Shown: one piece after another, positions 8,487-17,599 of the stretch
Layout of the letters: each line of letters starts with the position of its first letter
Numbering within the stretch: the stretch's first letter is position 1
NCBI RefSeq assembly: GCF_004761975.1
Contig: NZ_RQII01000004.1
Coordinates: 1 to 64,000 of the forward strand
DNA length: 64,000 nucleotides
Direction: 5' to 3'
From: Planococcus koreensis
GTDB taxonomy: Bacteria; Bacillota; Bacilli; Bacillales_A; Planococcaceae
Notes under the pieces: model-generated
What the model saw: only the letters and a program-made list of their open reading frames with translations
Databases searched by the model: none
What the model was told of the DNA's origin: nothing
Made by a program: the position numbers and the translations under genes

Positions 8487-10802
8487 TTATTGGGCTGAAT
8501 CTTCAGCTGGTGCTTGTTCATTTTGTTCTGTTTCAGCCGATTCGCCTTCTGCCGATTCATCAGCAGGAGGCGTTTCCGGCACAACTTCAGGTTCAGCGGT
8601 TTCTTCCGCTGGAATCCCTTCCATGCCATCGGTCATTTGCACTTGGAACGATTCTTCCGGCGTCAGCATCTGCACAACGACCGGTTCCCCTTCTGTTATT
8701 GCCGAGCCCGGTGTCAGGCTCTGGCTTGCGGCGTAGCCTTCGCCGACAATCTCCAGTGAGATGCCGCTGAGCGATTGGAACGCCAGCAAGTCTCGTTTAG
8801 ACCAGGCGGTAAAGTCCGGCAATGCCGTTTCGCCCGCCGTTTTTAAAATCACTGTGCCGCCTTCGACAATCGTTTCTCCAGCTTGCGGGTATTGGCCTTC
8901 CACCTTAGAGGCGGCGCCAGTTGAAATGACTTTCAGGCCTTTAGCGGTAAGCTGCTCAGCAACTTTCGCTGACTCAAGACCGGTATAATCTTCCAGTTCC
9001 GCTTTTTTTACAGTTTCTGCATTTTTCGGTTTAATATTCATGTATTTAAGCCCGTTCTCCATGACAGAGGTAAAGATTTTTGCAACTGGCACTGAGCCAT
9101 ACTCGTCTGCCGGCAGTTCAGGCTCCTGAACACCAATATAAATGAGCAGTTCCGGATCTTCAGCCGGAGCCACACCCAAAAATGAGAATAGGTACTTGTT
9201 TCGTCCGGTTTTATACAGCCCATTTTCTCCAGGAACTTGCGCCGTTCCGGTTTTGCCGGCTACCGTATAATCCTGCAGCGCAAAACCGCGTGCGGACCCC
9301 GCCTCCGAAGTTACAGTGGAAGCCAGGATTTCCCTCACCTGTTTTGCCGTTTCGGCTGAAATCGGATTGCCAGCTTCGGTCGGTTCGCTTTTCTTGGTTA
9401 CTTCGCCAGTGTCCGGGTTTTTAATCTGGTCGATGACATACGGCTGCATCATCGTTCCATCATTTGCAATGGCGGATGCAGCTTGGATCATTTGGACCGG
9501 CGTGACCGTCGATCCTTGGCCGTAAGACATGGTCAATCGATCGATCGGCCATTTGTCGAGAATCGTTCCCGATGCTTCATTTGGCAGATCAATGCCGGTT
9601 TTTTCGCCGAATCCGAACGCGTCGATATACCGCATCAAGTTTTCAGGTCCTAAGCGCTCGAGCAAGTATGCCATCGAAACGTTCGATGAACGCTGGAATC
9701 CTTCCAAAAATGTGATGCTTCCCCAACCGCGCCCGCTATTATGGTCGCCAATCGTGCGGTCAAGCAAGGTATACGTCCCCGATTCGTAATAAGCATCCGG
9801 ATCCCATTTTCCTTCTTCAATCGCTGAAGCGAGTGTAAACATCTTCATCGGAGAACCGGGTTCGATGGTCAACTCAATGCTTTCATTGAGCCAGTTGTCG
9901 GACAGGCCTTCCCGCGTGTTAGGATTGAAAGTCGGCCGTTGGGACATTCCCAGAATTTCTCCGGTTTTCGGGTCCGCAATAACGGCGATCATGCGCTTCG
10001 GTGAATATTCTTCTTGAACGCTGGACATCGCATCTTCTAAAAAGTTCTGCAGTGTTTTATCCAATGTCAATTGGACATTGGACCCGTCCACTGCGGGAGT
10101 TACCACCGATTCACTATTTGGCAGTAAAAAGCCCCATTTATCTGTGCTGAATTCCATTTTCCCGTTCTTTCCAGTTAATACTTCATCGTGGATTGCTTCA
10201 AGACCCATTTTCCCTTTCGTTACCATCTGCCCATCCTTTTGCTCTTCTTTCAATGCAAAACCGATCAAATGAGAGGCAAAAGAACCGTTCGGGTAAAGGC
10301 GCTTCAAGTCCCGGACGAATAAAACGCCCGGAAGTTTTTCTTCTTTCATTTCAAGCATTTTCGTATGGCTGATTTCACGTCCCGCAACACCGAATTCGAC
10401 TTGGTAGCGGTCTTTTTCAATTCCGGAATTCAAGATGCTTATAAGTTTATCTTCTGGGGTATCCAAATAATCAGACAATACTTCGGCTGTATGTTCCACG
10501 TCAGTTACATGCCGCGGGTTGCTGGCCTTCTGTGTGGCCGATTCATCCACGACGGCAACGACTTTATACGTCAACGTATCTTCTGCGATCACTTCGCCGT
10601 TGCGGTCAAGGATTTTCCCCCGTTTGGCTGTAAGCACTTCTTCCTGGCTGTATTTCGCTGCAGCTCTTGCGGCTAATTCCTGCCCTTCAACAGAACCTGT
10701 GGCCTGAATCGTTACGATTCTTGCCGTTAAAAGGAAAAAGAGCCCTGCAAAAACTAAAAACAGCAGAAAGGCTCCCCATTGAAATCGAAACTTTTTTTTC
10801 AT
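8487..10802 (-). CDS. pbpB: Penicillin-binding protein 2B-type septal transpeptidase
   Basis: Class B penicillin-binding protein, the septal peptidoglycan transpeptidase of the divisome. 771 aa: one N-terminal membrane helix (about residues 11-30), dimerisation domain from about 55, transpeptidase domain with catalytic SxxK at Ser317-Lys320 (SPMK), SxN at 372-374 and KTG at 517-519, then two PASTA domains (about 610-660 and 665-720) and a Glu/Ala/Pro-rich tail. PASTA domains occur in both PBP2B and SpoVD; with a single gene here, placed straight after ftsL, the vegetative PBP2B role is most likely. The start overlaps the ftsL stop as ATGA. Confidence 0.95.
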   Translation of the reverse strand: MKKKFRFQWGAFLLFLVFAGLFFLLTARIVTIQATGSVEGQELAARAAAKYSQEEVLTAKRGKILDRNGEVIAEDTLTYKVVAVVDESATQKASNPRHVTDVEHTAEVLSDYLDTPEDKLISILNSGIEKDRYQVEFGVAGREISHTKMLEMKEEKLPGVLFVRDLKRLYPNGSFASHLIGFALKEEQKDGQMVTKGKMGLEAIHDEVLTGKNGKMEFSTDKWGFLLPNSESVVTPAVDGSNVQLTLDKTLQNFLEDAMSSVQEEYSPKRMIAVIADPKTGEILGMSQRPTFNPNTREGLSDNWLNESIELTIEPGSPMKMFTLASAIEEGKWDPDAYYESGTYTLLDRTIGDHNSGRGWGSITFLEGFQRSSNVSMAYLLERLGPENLMRYIDAFGFGEKTGIDLPNEASGTILDKWPIDRLTMSYGQGSTVTPVQMIQAASAIANDGTMMQPYVIDQIKNPDTGEVTKKSEPTEAGNPISAETAKQVREILASTVTSEAGSARGFALQDYTVAGKTGTAQVPGENGLYKTGRNKYLFSFLGVAPAEDPELLIYIGVQEPELPADEYGSVPVAKIFTSVMENGLKYMNIKPKNAETVKKAELEDYTGLESAKVAEQLTAKGLKVISTGAASKVEGQYPQAGETIVEGGTVILKTAGETALPDFTAWSKRDLLAFQSLSGISLEIVGEGYAASQSLTPGSAITEGEPVVVQMLTPEESFQVQMTDGMEGIPAEETAEPEVVPETPPADESAEGESAETEQNEQAPAEDSAQ

Positions 10803-11158
10803 TGCCCTGGCACTACCTTTACATTTCGCTCATTTGGTTTTAGGCCGCTTTCCTTTGCTTTTGCCCAAATGCGATCGTATCTGGATAGTTCGCTGACTTG
10901 CACAGACAAATCTGTATTTTGTTTCACTTTTTCATCGATTGAATGTTCAATTGTTTGTATTTCCTGAGACGAAGCCTGAATCACTGACTGGTTTTGCAGC
11001 ACAAGAACAGCGCACAGTACGAATACAGCTACGAATGACAAGTAAAGGAATTTTTCGCCTTTAGTAATGAGATTTCTTTTTTTAGCCGGCTCCCGGGTAG
11101 GGTTTTGAGGAACGGCCGGCTGTTGTATGTATGCTTCTTTTCTTGCATATAAAGCCAT
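10799..11158 (-). CDS. ftsL: Cell division protein FtsL
   Basis: Small bitopic divisome protein that pairs with DivIC and DivIB and activates septal synthesis. 119 aa: basic cytoplasmic N-terminus (about 1-35, including EPAKKRNLITKGEK), one transmembrane helix (about 37-55), then an extracellular coiled coil (SQEIQTIEHSIDEKVKQN) with heptad spacing. It overlaps pbpB by four bases (ATGA) and follows rsmH by 31 bases, the order seen throughout Bacillota. Confidence 0.93.
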   Translation of the reverse strand: MALYARKEAYIQQPAVPQNPTREPAKKRNLITKGEKFLYLSFVAVFVLCAVLVLQNQSVIQASSQEIQTIEHSIDEKVKQNTDLSVQVSELSRYDRIWAKAKESGLKPNERNVKVVPGQ

Positions 11159-11189
11159 TTGAACACGTCCTAACTCTCTTTTTTAGATC

Positions 11190-12134
11190 TTATTTCTGAT
11201 CTTTCACTTTTTCGGCAATTCTCAATTTCGCTGATCGCGAACGGTTATTATGCTCCAATTCCTCCGCTGAAGGAAGAATGGGTTTGCGTGTAATCAACTT
11301 TAATATCGGTTCCATGCCTTCCGGTATGACAGGCAAGTTCGGCGGAAGTTCAGGCATTGATGAATGTTCTTTGAAAATCGCCTTGCACAGTCTATCTTCA
11401 AGCGAATGGAATGTGATGACGCTGATGCGCCCTCCAATGGCCAATAGCTCGATTGCGTCTTGCAGCGACGTTTCAGCTGCACCTAATTCATCATTTACTG
11501 CTATACGGATTGCTTGGAATACCCGCTTCGCAGGATGTCCGCCTTTGCGTCTCGCAAATGCCGGAATCCCGTCTTTAATGCATTCGACCAATTGCCCTGT
11601 TGTTTCAATCGGCGCTAGCTCTCTAGCTGCTTCGATCTTTCTGGCAATTTGCTTGGAAAACTTCTCTTCTCCATAACGATAGAATATACGCACCAAATCT
11701 TCGAATGCCCATTCGTTGACGACATCGTAAGCGCTTAACTTCGCCGTTTGGTCCATCCTCATATCCAATGGTGCATCATTATGGTAGCTGAATCCCCGTT
11801 CTGGAGTATCAAGCTGAGGCGATGACACGCCTAAATCATAAAGGATGCCATCCACTTTCGTGATGCCGCGCATTTCCAGTTCTTCTTTAATGAATTTAAA
11901 ATTAGCATGGATAAATGTAATCTTGTCTAAATAATCTTTCAACTTCAGCTTGGCATGGTCAATCGCTGTCGCATCTTGGTCGAAACAATACAAATGCCCT
12001 TTTTCGGACAATTGCTGCACCAGATACTCGCTATGCCCTGCTCCGCCAAGCGTGCAGTCTACGTAAATGCCGTCAGGACGAATGTTCAGTCCATCGACGG
12101 TCTCGTGAAGTAAAACCGTGGTGTGGTTGAACAA
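11190..12134 (-). CDS. rsmH: 16S rRNA (cytosine1402-N4)-methyltransferase RsmH
   Basis: SAM-dependent methyltransferase (MraW) modifying C1402 of 16S rRNA in the decoding centre. 314 aa. [10 protein letters not shown] is the SAM-binding motif [13 protein letters not shown] motif IV, and [11 protein letters not shown] is diagnostic of the family. The start is TTG at 12132-12134, placed by GGAGGG seven bases upstream and by the conserved [12 protein letters not shown]-terminus; a nearby ATG at 12138 is in the wrong frame. Second gene of the mraZ operon, 21 bases after mraZ. Confidence 0.96.
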   Translation of the reverse strand: MFNHTTVLLHETVDGLNIRPDGIYVDCTLGGAGHSEYLVQQLSEKGHLYCFDQDATAIDHAKLKLKDYLDKITFIHANFKFIKEELEMRGITKVDGILYDLGVSSPQLDTPERGFSYHNDAPLDMRMDQTAKLSAYDVVNEWAFEDLVRIFYRYGEEKFSKQIARKIEAARELAPIETTGQLVECIKDGIPAFARRKGGHPAKRVFQAIRIAVNDELGAAETSLQDAIELLAIGGRISVITFHSLEDRLCKAIFKEHSSMPELPPNLPVIPEGMEPILKLITRKPILPSAEELEHNNRSRSAKLRIAEKVKDQK

Positions 12135-12155
12135 TCATTTCCCTCCGTTCAGTTT

Positions 12156-12587
12156 CTAAAAATCAAAGTCCGCTAAATTTTCCGCAATATCATTAAAAGA
12201 ATCTTCAGATGCCGTAAAATACTCTTCCCATGCATCTTTAGACCAAATTTCAAATCTATTGGAGACACCGAGTATGACGCATTCTTTTTCAAGTTTCGCA
12301 TATGATATCAAGGTCGATGGTATGTTGACGCGCCCTTGTTTATCGAGTTCCACTTCCGAGGCACCCGAGAAAAAGAACCGTGTAAATGCACGTGCGTCTT
12401 TTTTAGTGACCGGCAGCTCTTTCAGCTTGTCTTCGATCTTTATCCATTCATCCATTGTGTAGCCAAATAAGCACTGGTCCAGGCCTCGGGTAATGACAAA
12501 GTTCTCCCCGAGTTGTTCACGAAATTTTGCCGGAACGATTAATCGTCCTTTAGCATCAACGCTATGTTGATATTCTCCCATGAACAT
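12156..12587 (-). CDS. mraZ: Transcriptional regulator MraZ
   Basis: AbrB-fold DNA-binding protein that regulates its own division operon. 143 aa, the usual length, from ATG 12587 with GGGGTGG upstream; the open frame runs further upstream but lacks homology. Two MraZ half-repeats carry the family DxxGR signatures: [14 protein letters not shown] near residue 13 and [13 protein letters not shown] near residue 85. It is the first gene of the mra/fts operon, and three GTGG repeats at 10-base intervals just upstream are the probable MraZ operator. Confidence 0.96.
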   Translation of the reverse strand: MFMGEYQHSVDAKGRLIVPAKFREQLGENFVITRGLDQCLFGYTMDEWIKIEDKLKELPVTKKDARAFTRFFFSGASEVELDKQGRVNIPSTLISYAKLEKECVILGVSNRFEIWSKDAWEEYFTASEDSFNDIAENLADFDF

Positions 12588-12612
12588 GCCATCCACCCCA
12601 CTTATTGTTTTT

Positions 12613-12642
12613 AATGTACCACAATCCCCCACTTCCCACCAC
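12613..12642 (-). promoter_or_regulatory. Probable MraZ operator overlapping the mraZ promoter
   Basis: On the minus strand GTGG occurs three times with exactly 10-base spacing (12633-12642, 12623-12632, 12613-12622). The last repeat runs into TACATT, a -10 box preceded by TGG (extended -10). Known MraZ operators are TGGGN boxes separated by five bases, i.e. the same 10-base period. I infer autoregulation; no -35 box is obvious. Confidence 0.6.
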
Positions 12643-12702
12643 TTGTTTTTTAAATATTTCACGTATGTTACAGAAAAAAATCCCAATTGCACTTCTTGAG
12701 AC

Positions 12703-12728
12703 AAAAAAAAGCCTGCCGAGGCAGACTT
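12703..12728 (-). terminator. Terminator after bshC
   Basis: Nine-base-pair stem around a GAG/CTC loop followed on the minus strand by eight T. It starts eight bases after the bshC stop and separates bshC from the mraZ promoter. Confidence 0.88.
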
Positions 12729-12735
12729 TGCGTGC

Positions 12736-14354
12736 TTATAAGTAGATGAGTTTATGATTTTTGTCATATTCAAAATCGAGTGCAAGCAGCTCTTTAACAA
12801 GGTTCAATCCATAGTCATTCATATACGGGAACGGGCTGAAAATTCGTTCCTGGTAGCCGCCATTCGGATGCAGCTCCAGTTCCAGCAAATCAAAGTGGGC
12901 GAATTGTGTGCTGTTCTGCAGAATTACTTCATCTTCTAATTTGTTCTTCAGGAATTGCAGTTGTTTCTGATGGAATTGCAGGTTTTTCTCAACCAGCGGT
13001 TCCAATCCCCCACTTATCGTTGAAAATGCTTTTTTGATTTCGATGTATTTGGCTTGGAGCTGCTGTTCCAGTTCTTCAATGAGCTGTTCCGCCTGTTCTT
13101 CGCGTATCGACTCCATCAAATGCTGGCGCATTTCGGGAATTTTTTGGCCTTTTGCTACTTCGGCGGCTGACAGATTGTATTTCTTCAATAAGGCCTCAAC
13201 TTTTCTAGAAACCAAGGTCATGCTCAAACGCGGCATAACAACTGGCATTTCCATCCCTGCTGTTTGAAATACATTTTTCAATGCAGCCCAATAAGCGATT
13301 TCGCCTGGCCCGCCTACAAAAGCCAAGACCGGAAAGACCATTTCCTGCATCAATGGACGGGTCACTACATTATTGCTGAGATTTTCAGGTGATGTTCTTG
13401 CGATTTCCAGCAGTTCATCCAATGTGTATTCGATAGCCGCTCCTTTTCCTGTGAAGCGTTCGCCTTCACGCTGAAGAAGAATCCGCTCGCCCTGCACCGT
13501 GACAAATAAATTGGCGGCATTTTCTTCAGCTCCGATAGCTGCAGCATACCCGGCTTCCTGCAATTGCGCTTCAGTATCGGCAACGGCATGCGCTATCTCT
13601 TCAGAGTGCCGGATCATCTCCTCGAAATATGGAGTTTCGTATTGGCGAAGAGACGTATCCGCAGCGTCAATATACAATAGCCCTTCTTCGTTGAAAAAAT
13701 GGTTTAAAAGCAGCGCAAAGAAATCCGTGTAGGAATCTGCCTTTTCCAACTTTGTAAATACCAACGCCTGCAGCTCTTTGCTATAGGCTGTCTCTGGCAG
13801 GCTACGGAAGTATTCTTTCAAATAGGCTTCGACCGTTGATTTATTCAATTGTGCCGTGGAAGCAGAATTCTTGCCATATTCAGTATGTGGGACATTTAAT
13901 TTGTCGAGCCGGCCGTTTATACCGCGGTACAAGTGGCTGACTTCTGCTAAATCATGGTCTTCTCCCGCAATCCAGAAAACAGGTACGACGTCCGTTCCCA
14001 ACTCAACAGCTGCTTGCTTAGCCAGCACGATGATGGAGATGGCTTTGTGGACAGTGTACAAAGGACCTGTAAGAAGGCCTGCCTGCTGCCCCGCAACTAC
14101 GACGGCGCGCCCGCTTCGAAAGCTGCCAAATTCTTTTCGGCATTCTCGGAAAGACCGTTCGGAGACATATAATTGCGCAGGATCCCAGTGAGCTGGTGCC
14201 GATCCACTGGATGCTCTTTCAGTTTTTGATAGCGCTCTTTGAACTGCGCCGTGTCTGGTTTATAAGAAAAAAATTGTCCGATCGCGGGTTCGCCGTTTAT
14301 GTAATCGTTCATCAGTTTACTGGCCGGTTCTATATAAAGTTCCTCTATATTCAT
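12736..14354 (-). pseudogene. bshC: Bacillithiol synthase BshC, interrupted by a single-base frameshift
   Basis: BshC (YllA) adds cysteine to GlcN-malate in the last step of bacillithiol synthesis. The N-terminal 85 codons (start ATG 14354, ending at TAG 14097) carry the family N-terminus, FFSYKPD. The remainder lies in another frame, open from about 14103, and begins VVVAGQQAGLLTGPLYTVHK, the conserved BshC core; NNVVTRPLMQE and GPGEIAYW follow. The total span of 1619 bases is one short of 540 codons, and B. subtilis BshC has 539 residues, so exactly one base is missing near 14103-14110 in a GC-rich stretch. There is no slippery heptamer. Either the gene is broken or the assembly has an error. 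Confidence 0.9.
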
Positions 14355-14421
14355 TTAAAAATGTCCCCTTTTCCCTTTACATTCAGATACAACTATATCA
14401 AACCTGGACGCCATTGAAAAA

Positions 14422-14478
14422 AAATAAGCTTACAAGTTCAGGCTGCGGAGTTTCCACAGGCCTTTCTTGTAAGCTTCA
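14422..14478 (-). terminator. Long-stem terminator after the DUF3397 gene
   Basis: A perfect 11-base inverted repeat (14426-14436 with 14466-14476) encloses a second imperfect helix, followed on the minus strand by A then eight T. The stem begins inside the DUF3397 stop codon. Confidence 0.85.
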
Positions 14479-14859
14479 AGCAGTCAAGAAGTCGTTGAGT
14501 GCGAACGCAATTCCCACTGCCCAGATCAAGCAATGGGCAATGCTGAGCAGCAGAAAATAAACTCGCCAGGTTTTGCGCCCCAGTTTCAGGATTTCAATTT
14601 CCTTCGACTTTTTCCATTCATTGATGAGCATGGCAATCGCCACGATAATCGCTGCCGCATAAGAAATGAATGAAGCGTCAAATTCCCATAAGGCTCCGAT
14701 AGCCACCGGAATTGAAAAAAACAAGAGAAAAGTGGTCAAGTCCGCAGCCAAGCCGATTGAGCGATAGCCCAACCGCTTTCTTGCGAAAAGTACGATTAGT
14801 ATAAAGGCAGTGGCAGGGGCGAAAATGAAAACGGCCCCAAGCGAATAAAAGATATCCAT
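14476..14859 (-). CDS. DUF3397 family membrane protein
   Basis: 127 aa integral membrane protein with four hydrophobic segments (about residues 5-24, 36-55, 64-80 and 100-124) and a basic loop (NEWKKSKEIEILKLGRKTWR) between the third and fourth. The sequence fits the DUF3397 family, encoded next to bshC and the ketopantoate reductase gene in Bacillales. No function is known and no catalytic motif is visible. It starts three bases after the stop of the reductase gene, so the two form an operon closed by a long-stem terminator. Confidence 0.85.
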   Translation of the reverse strand: MDIFYSLGAVFIFAPATAFILIVLFARKRLGYRSIGLAADLTTFLLFFSIPVAIGALWEFDASFISYAAAIIVAIAMLINEWKKSKEIEILKLGRKTWRVYFLLLSIAHCLIWAVGIAFALNDFLTA

Positions 14860-14862
14860 TGG

Positions 14863-15720
14863 TTAAACCTCGACTGATTTTAATAAATTATAAAAAGCTT
14901 TTAATGTCGGCAGTTCGATCGGCGACCGCATCAATGTGTAGCGGATGATCGTGTCGATCTCCATCTTCCGGCCGGCCCGTTTATCAGCAAGCATTGACGA
15001 CGTGTTGCCAGCAGTTGATGCGCACAAAGAAGTAACTTCTTCAAATGGCAATAAGGCGTCGATATCTGGAAATGCCCTGTATAGATCCGTATACAGATCT
15101 TTCATCAATTCGTAGGCGTAGGGGTTCGTCAGCAATTCGCCGTTCTTGATCTCCATCAGCGCTGTCAGCGGATTGATGATGCTGTTGAGCAGCACTTTCC
15201 GGAACAGCATGCGATCGGCATCTTCATGCCAGCGGGTCAGCACTCTCCTTAAATCAAGCAAGGGCAAAAAATGCCTTTTCTCGCCTTTCAGCAAAGCCAA
15301 ATTCAAAACTCCTTTGCCGGTGTGTTCGATTTCGTTATCGCTGATGCGGATCACCCCATGCTCGACACTGCCTGCAGCTATGTTCGGCTGAGGCATGCTT
15401 TTCAAGTACTCAAGGTGCAGCATGCCGTTCTGCAGGAAGACGATGGGATTTTCAGCACATTCCTTGTTGACGGTCGGCAGAATTTCTTCAAGAGCATCGT
15501 ATTTCACGGCAAGCAGCACAATCGCATGGCGATTGATGTTTTCCAGTTTTTCAGACGCATCGACAACATAATAGGCACTGCCCCTTTTGATGCCTTGCTC
15601 ATTGATCAATTGCGCCTGTTCTTTGCGATGGGTGATCAGCTTAACGCTGGCCCCTGCATCGCGGAGCATGCAGGACATCAGCATACCGACAGAACCTGCC
15701 CCCACTACGACGTATTCCAT
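14863..15720 (-). CDS. panE: 2-dehydropantoate 2-reductase (ketopantoate reductase)
   Basis: NADPH-dependent reductase converting ketopantoate to pantoate for coenzyme A synthesis. 285 aa from ATG 15720, which has AGGAGGGG upstream and starts right at the Rossmann fold. The nucleotide-binding motif is VVGAGSVGM (residues 4-12). KYDALEE and FLQNGMLHLEYL match the ApbA/PanE family, including the NG step, and the C-terminal domain carries the KVLLNSIINPLTAL segment with the catalytic lysine. Several Bacillales have more than one paralogue; this one corresponds in position to ylbQ. Confidence 0.9.
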   Translation of the reverse strand: MEYVVVGAGSVGMLMSCMLRDAGASVKLITHRKEQAQLINEQGIKRGSAYYVVDASEKLENINRHAIVLLAVKYDALEEILPTVNKECAENPIVFLQNGMLHLEYLKSMPQPNIAAGSVEHGVIRISDNEIEHTGKGVLNLALLKGEKRHFLPLLDLRRVLTRWHEDADRMLFRKVLLNSIINPLTALMEIKNGELLTNPYAYELMKDLYTDLYRAFPDIDALLPFEEVTSLCASTAGNTSSMLADKRAGRKMEIDTIIRYTLMRSPIELPTLKAFYNLLKSVEV

Positions 15721-15759
15721 TACAACCCCTCCTAGCCAGAATGGTTTCACCTTTTTAAA

Positions 15760-15788
15760 AGAAGCCTGCCTTAGCAAGGCAGACTTCT
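15760..15788 (-). terminator. Terminator after the acyl-CoA carboxylase operon
   Basis: Twelve-base-pair stem (15761-15772 with 15776-15787) and a three-base loop, followed on the minus strand by a short T run. The stem sequence closely resembles the bshC terminator. Confidence 0.82.
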
Positions 15789-15800
15789 GGTTTCATTTTA

Positions 15801-17351
15801 TTATACAGGAGTAATGGCATGTTTTCGATATGGCAACGGCAATTCTTTTGATTCATAGAAGGATAGGCGCTGCGCCAGGACTCCGCGCAATTGGTGGGGA
15901 GCCACAATTTCATCGATGATCAATTCAGAAGCCAATTTGTAGATATCGATTTCTTCTTTATACTCGCGATGTTTTTCCTGCACATACTTGATGCGCTCTT
16001 TCGGATCTTCGATCGCTTCAATTTTATTTGAATAAACAGCATTGACTGCTGCTTCCGGGCCCATGACCGCGATTTGTGCAGTCGGCAATGCGATGCAGAC
16101 GTCCGGTTCGAAAGCCGGGCCTGCCATTGCATACAATCCTGCGCCGTAAGCTTTGCGGACGATGACCGAAATTTTCGGCACGGTCGCAGAACTCATCGCA
16201 GCAATGAATTTCGCGCCGTGGCGGATGATGCCTGCGCGCTCGACTTTCGTACCGATCATGAAGCCTGGCACATCTGCAAGGAATAAGAGCGGAATCGAAA
16301 AGGCGTCGCATAAGTTGATGAATTTTGCGCCTTTGTCGGCAGAATCGCCGAACAACACGCCGCCTTTGACTTTCGGCTGGTTGGCAAGGATGCCGACGAC
16401 TTGGCCTTCAATGCGGGCGATTCCTGTAATCAATTCTGCCGCAAACAATTTCTTGATGTCGAAAAAGCTTCCTTCGTCGACTAATTGGTCGATCAATTCA
16501 TACATATCAAATGGTGCGTTCTGGTTTTCCGGAATAATCGCTTCCAGCGTCCGGCCAGCTTTCGCTGCCTTCGCTTCGATTTTTTCCGGCTTCATCGCAA
16601 AGTTCGCGGGGAAGTTCTGCAGGTAACGGCGTGCTTCGGAAATCGCTTCTTCTTCCGTCGCCACCAACACATCACCGACGCCGCTGACCGTACAATGCAT
16701 CCGCGCTCCACCCATTTCTTCAAGCGTCACTTTTTCACCGATGACTTTTTCAGCCATCCGCGGTGAACCCAAATACATCGAAGCATTGCCTTCGACCATG
16801 ATGACGATGTCGCAGAAGGCAGGAATATAAGCTCCGCCAGCTGCAGATGGTCCGAATAACAAGCAGACCTGCGGCACCATGCCGGACATTCTTACTTGGT
16901 TATGGAAAATCCGCCCCGCACCCCTACGGTTTGGAAACATGTCCAATTGATCGGTAATCCGTGCACCGGCTGAATCGACCAGGTAAAGCATCGGCACTTG
17001 CATTTTCTCAGCGGTTTCCTGGATGCGGATAATTTTCTCCACTGTCCGGAAGCCCCACGAACCGGCTTTTACCGTCGAATCATTGGCCATAACACAAACG
17101 GTTTGGCCATTGACTTTGCCGATTGCCGTCACAACGCCATCAGCCGGCAAATCGCCCGCTTCGACGTTGGCAAAGCGGCCGTCTTCCACGTAGTTTTCGT
17201 CGTCAAACAGCAATTTCAAGCGGTCCCGAACGAATAATTTATTGCTTTCTTTCATTTTTTCATGGTATTTGGGATGGCCGCCCGCAAAAATCGTTGCAAG
17301 TTTTTGTTCCAAACGCTCATTATACCCCGTTGTTTCGGTTGTTTTAGTCAT
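15801..17351 (-). CDS. Acyl-CoA carboxylase carboxyltransferase (beta) subunit
   Basis: Crotonase-fold carboxyltransferase moving CO2 from carboxybiotin to an acyl-CoA. 516 aa with both halves: N-terminal YLVDSAGARITDQ and LFGPSAAGGAYIPAFCD (oxyanion hole region), C-terminal FLADVPGFMIGT and AYGAGLYAMAG. Length and motifs fit the propionyl-/methylcrotonyl-CoA carboxylase beta class (YngE/YqjD type) rather than AccA/AccD, which are separate subunits in Bacillota. The exact substrate cannot be read from sequence. Third gene of an operon with biotin carboxylase and a small biotin carrier; a terminator follows. Confidence 0.93.
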   Translation of the reverse strand: MTKTTETTGYNERLEQKLATIFAGGHPKYHEKMKESNKLFVRDRLKLLFDDENYVEDGRFANVEAGDLPADGVVTAIGKVNGQTVCVMANDSTVKAGSWGFRTVEKIIRIQETAEKMQVPMLYLVDSAGARITDQLDMFPNRRGAGRIFHNQVRMSGMVPQVCLLFGPSAAGGAYIPAFCDIVIMVEGNASMYLGSPRMAEKVIGEKVTLEEMGGARMHCTVSGVGDVLVATEEEAISEARRYLQNFPANFAMKPEKIEAKAAKAGRTLEAIIPENQNAPFDMYELIDQLVDEGSFFDIKKLFAAELITGIARIEGQVVGILANQPKVKGGVLFGDSADKGAKFINLCDAFSIPLLFLADVPGFMIGTKVERAGIIRHGAKFIAAMSSATVPKISVIVRKAYGAGLYAMAGPAFEPDVCIALPTAQIAVMGPEAAVNAVYSNKIEAIEDPKERIKYVQEKHREYKEEIDIYKLASELIIDEIVAPHQLRGVLAQRLSFYESKELPLPYRKHAITPV

Positions 17352-17383
17352 TTCACTTGTCCCCTTTGCGTAAAAAACTCCGC

Positions 17384-17599
17384 TTATTCAGCGATTGTAA
17401 CCAATGTCTCTTCTTCGTTGACGAAACCGCCGATTTCGACATGGACCTTTTCAACTACGCCGCCGACTTCAGCTTCCACCGGGATCTCCATTTTCATGGA
17501 TTCAAGCATAACCACTGCCTGGCCTGGCGTTACTGTATCGCCTTCTGCTACTAATACGTTTAGGACTGTTCCTGCCATTGATGCTTTTAATTCTTTCAT
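17384..17599 (-). CDS. Small biotin carboxyl carrier protein
   Basis: 71 aa protein that is nothing but a biotinyl domain; it shuttles carboxybiotin between the two neighbouring subunits. The biotinylation motif ESMKMEIPV has the target lysine between two methionines, about 35 residues from both ends. It resembles YngHB of B. subtilis rather than AccB, which has a longer N-terminus. Start ATG 17599 has AAAGGAGGAAC upstream and overlaps the biotin carboxylase stop as ATGA, implying coupled translation and fixed stoichiometry. Confidence 0.92.
   Translation of the reverse strand: MKELKASMAGTVLNVLVAEGDTVTPGQAVVMLESMKMEIPVEAEVGGVVEKVHVEIGGFVNEEETLVTIAE

Noticed and set aside
12588-12800. N-terminal extension of mraZ
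   Set aside because: The extension crosses the operator and the bshC terminator; family length and ribosome-binding site support ATG 12587.
14097-14110. Programmed ribosomal frameshift in bshC
   Set aside because: No slippery heptamer, no downstream stimulatory structure that I can see, and BshC is not known to use frameshifting.
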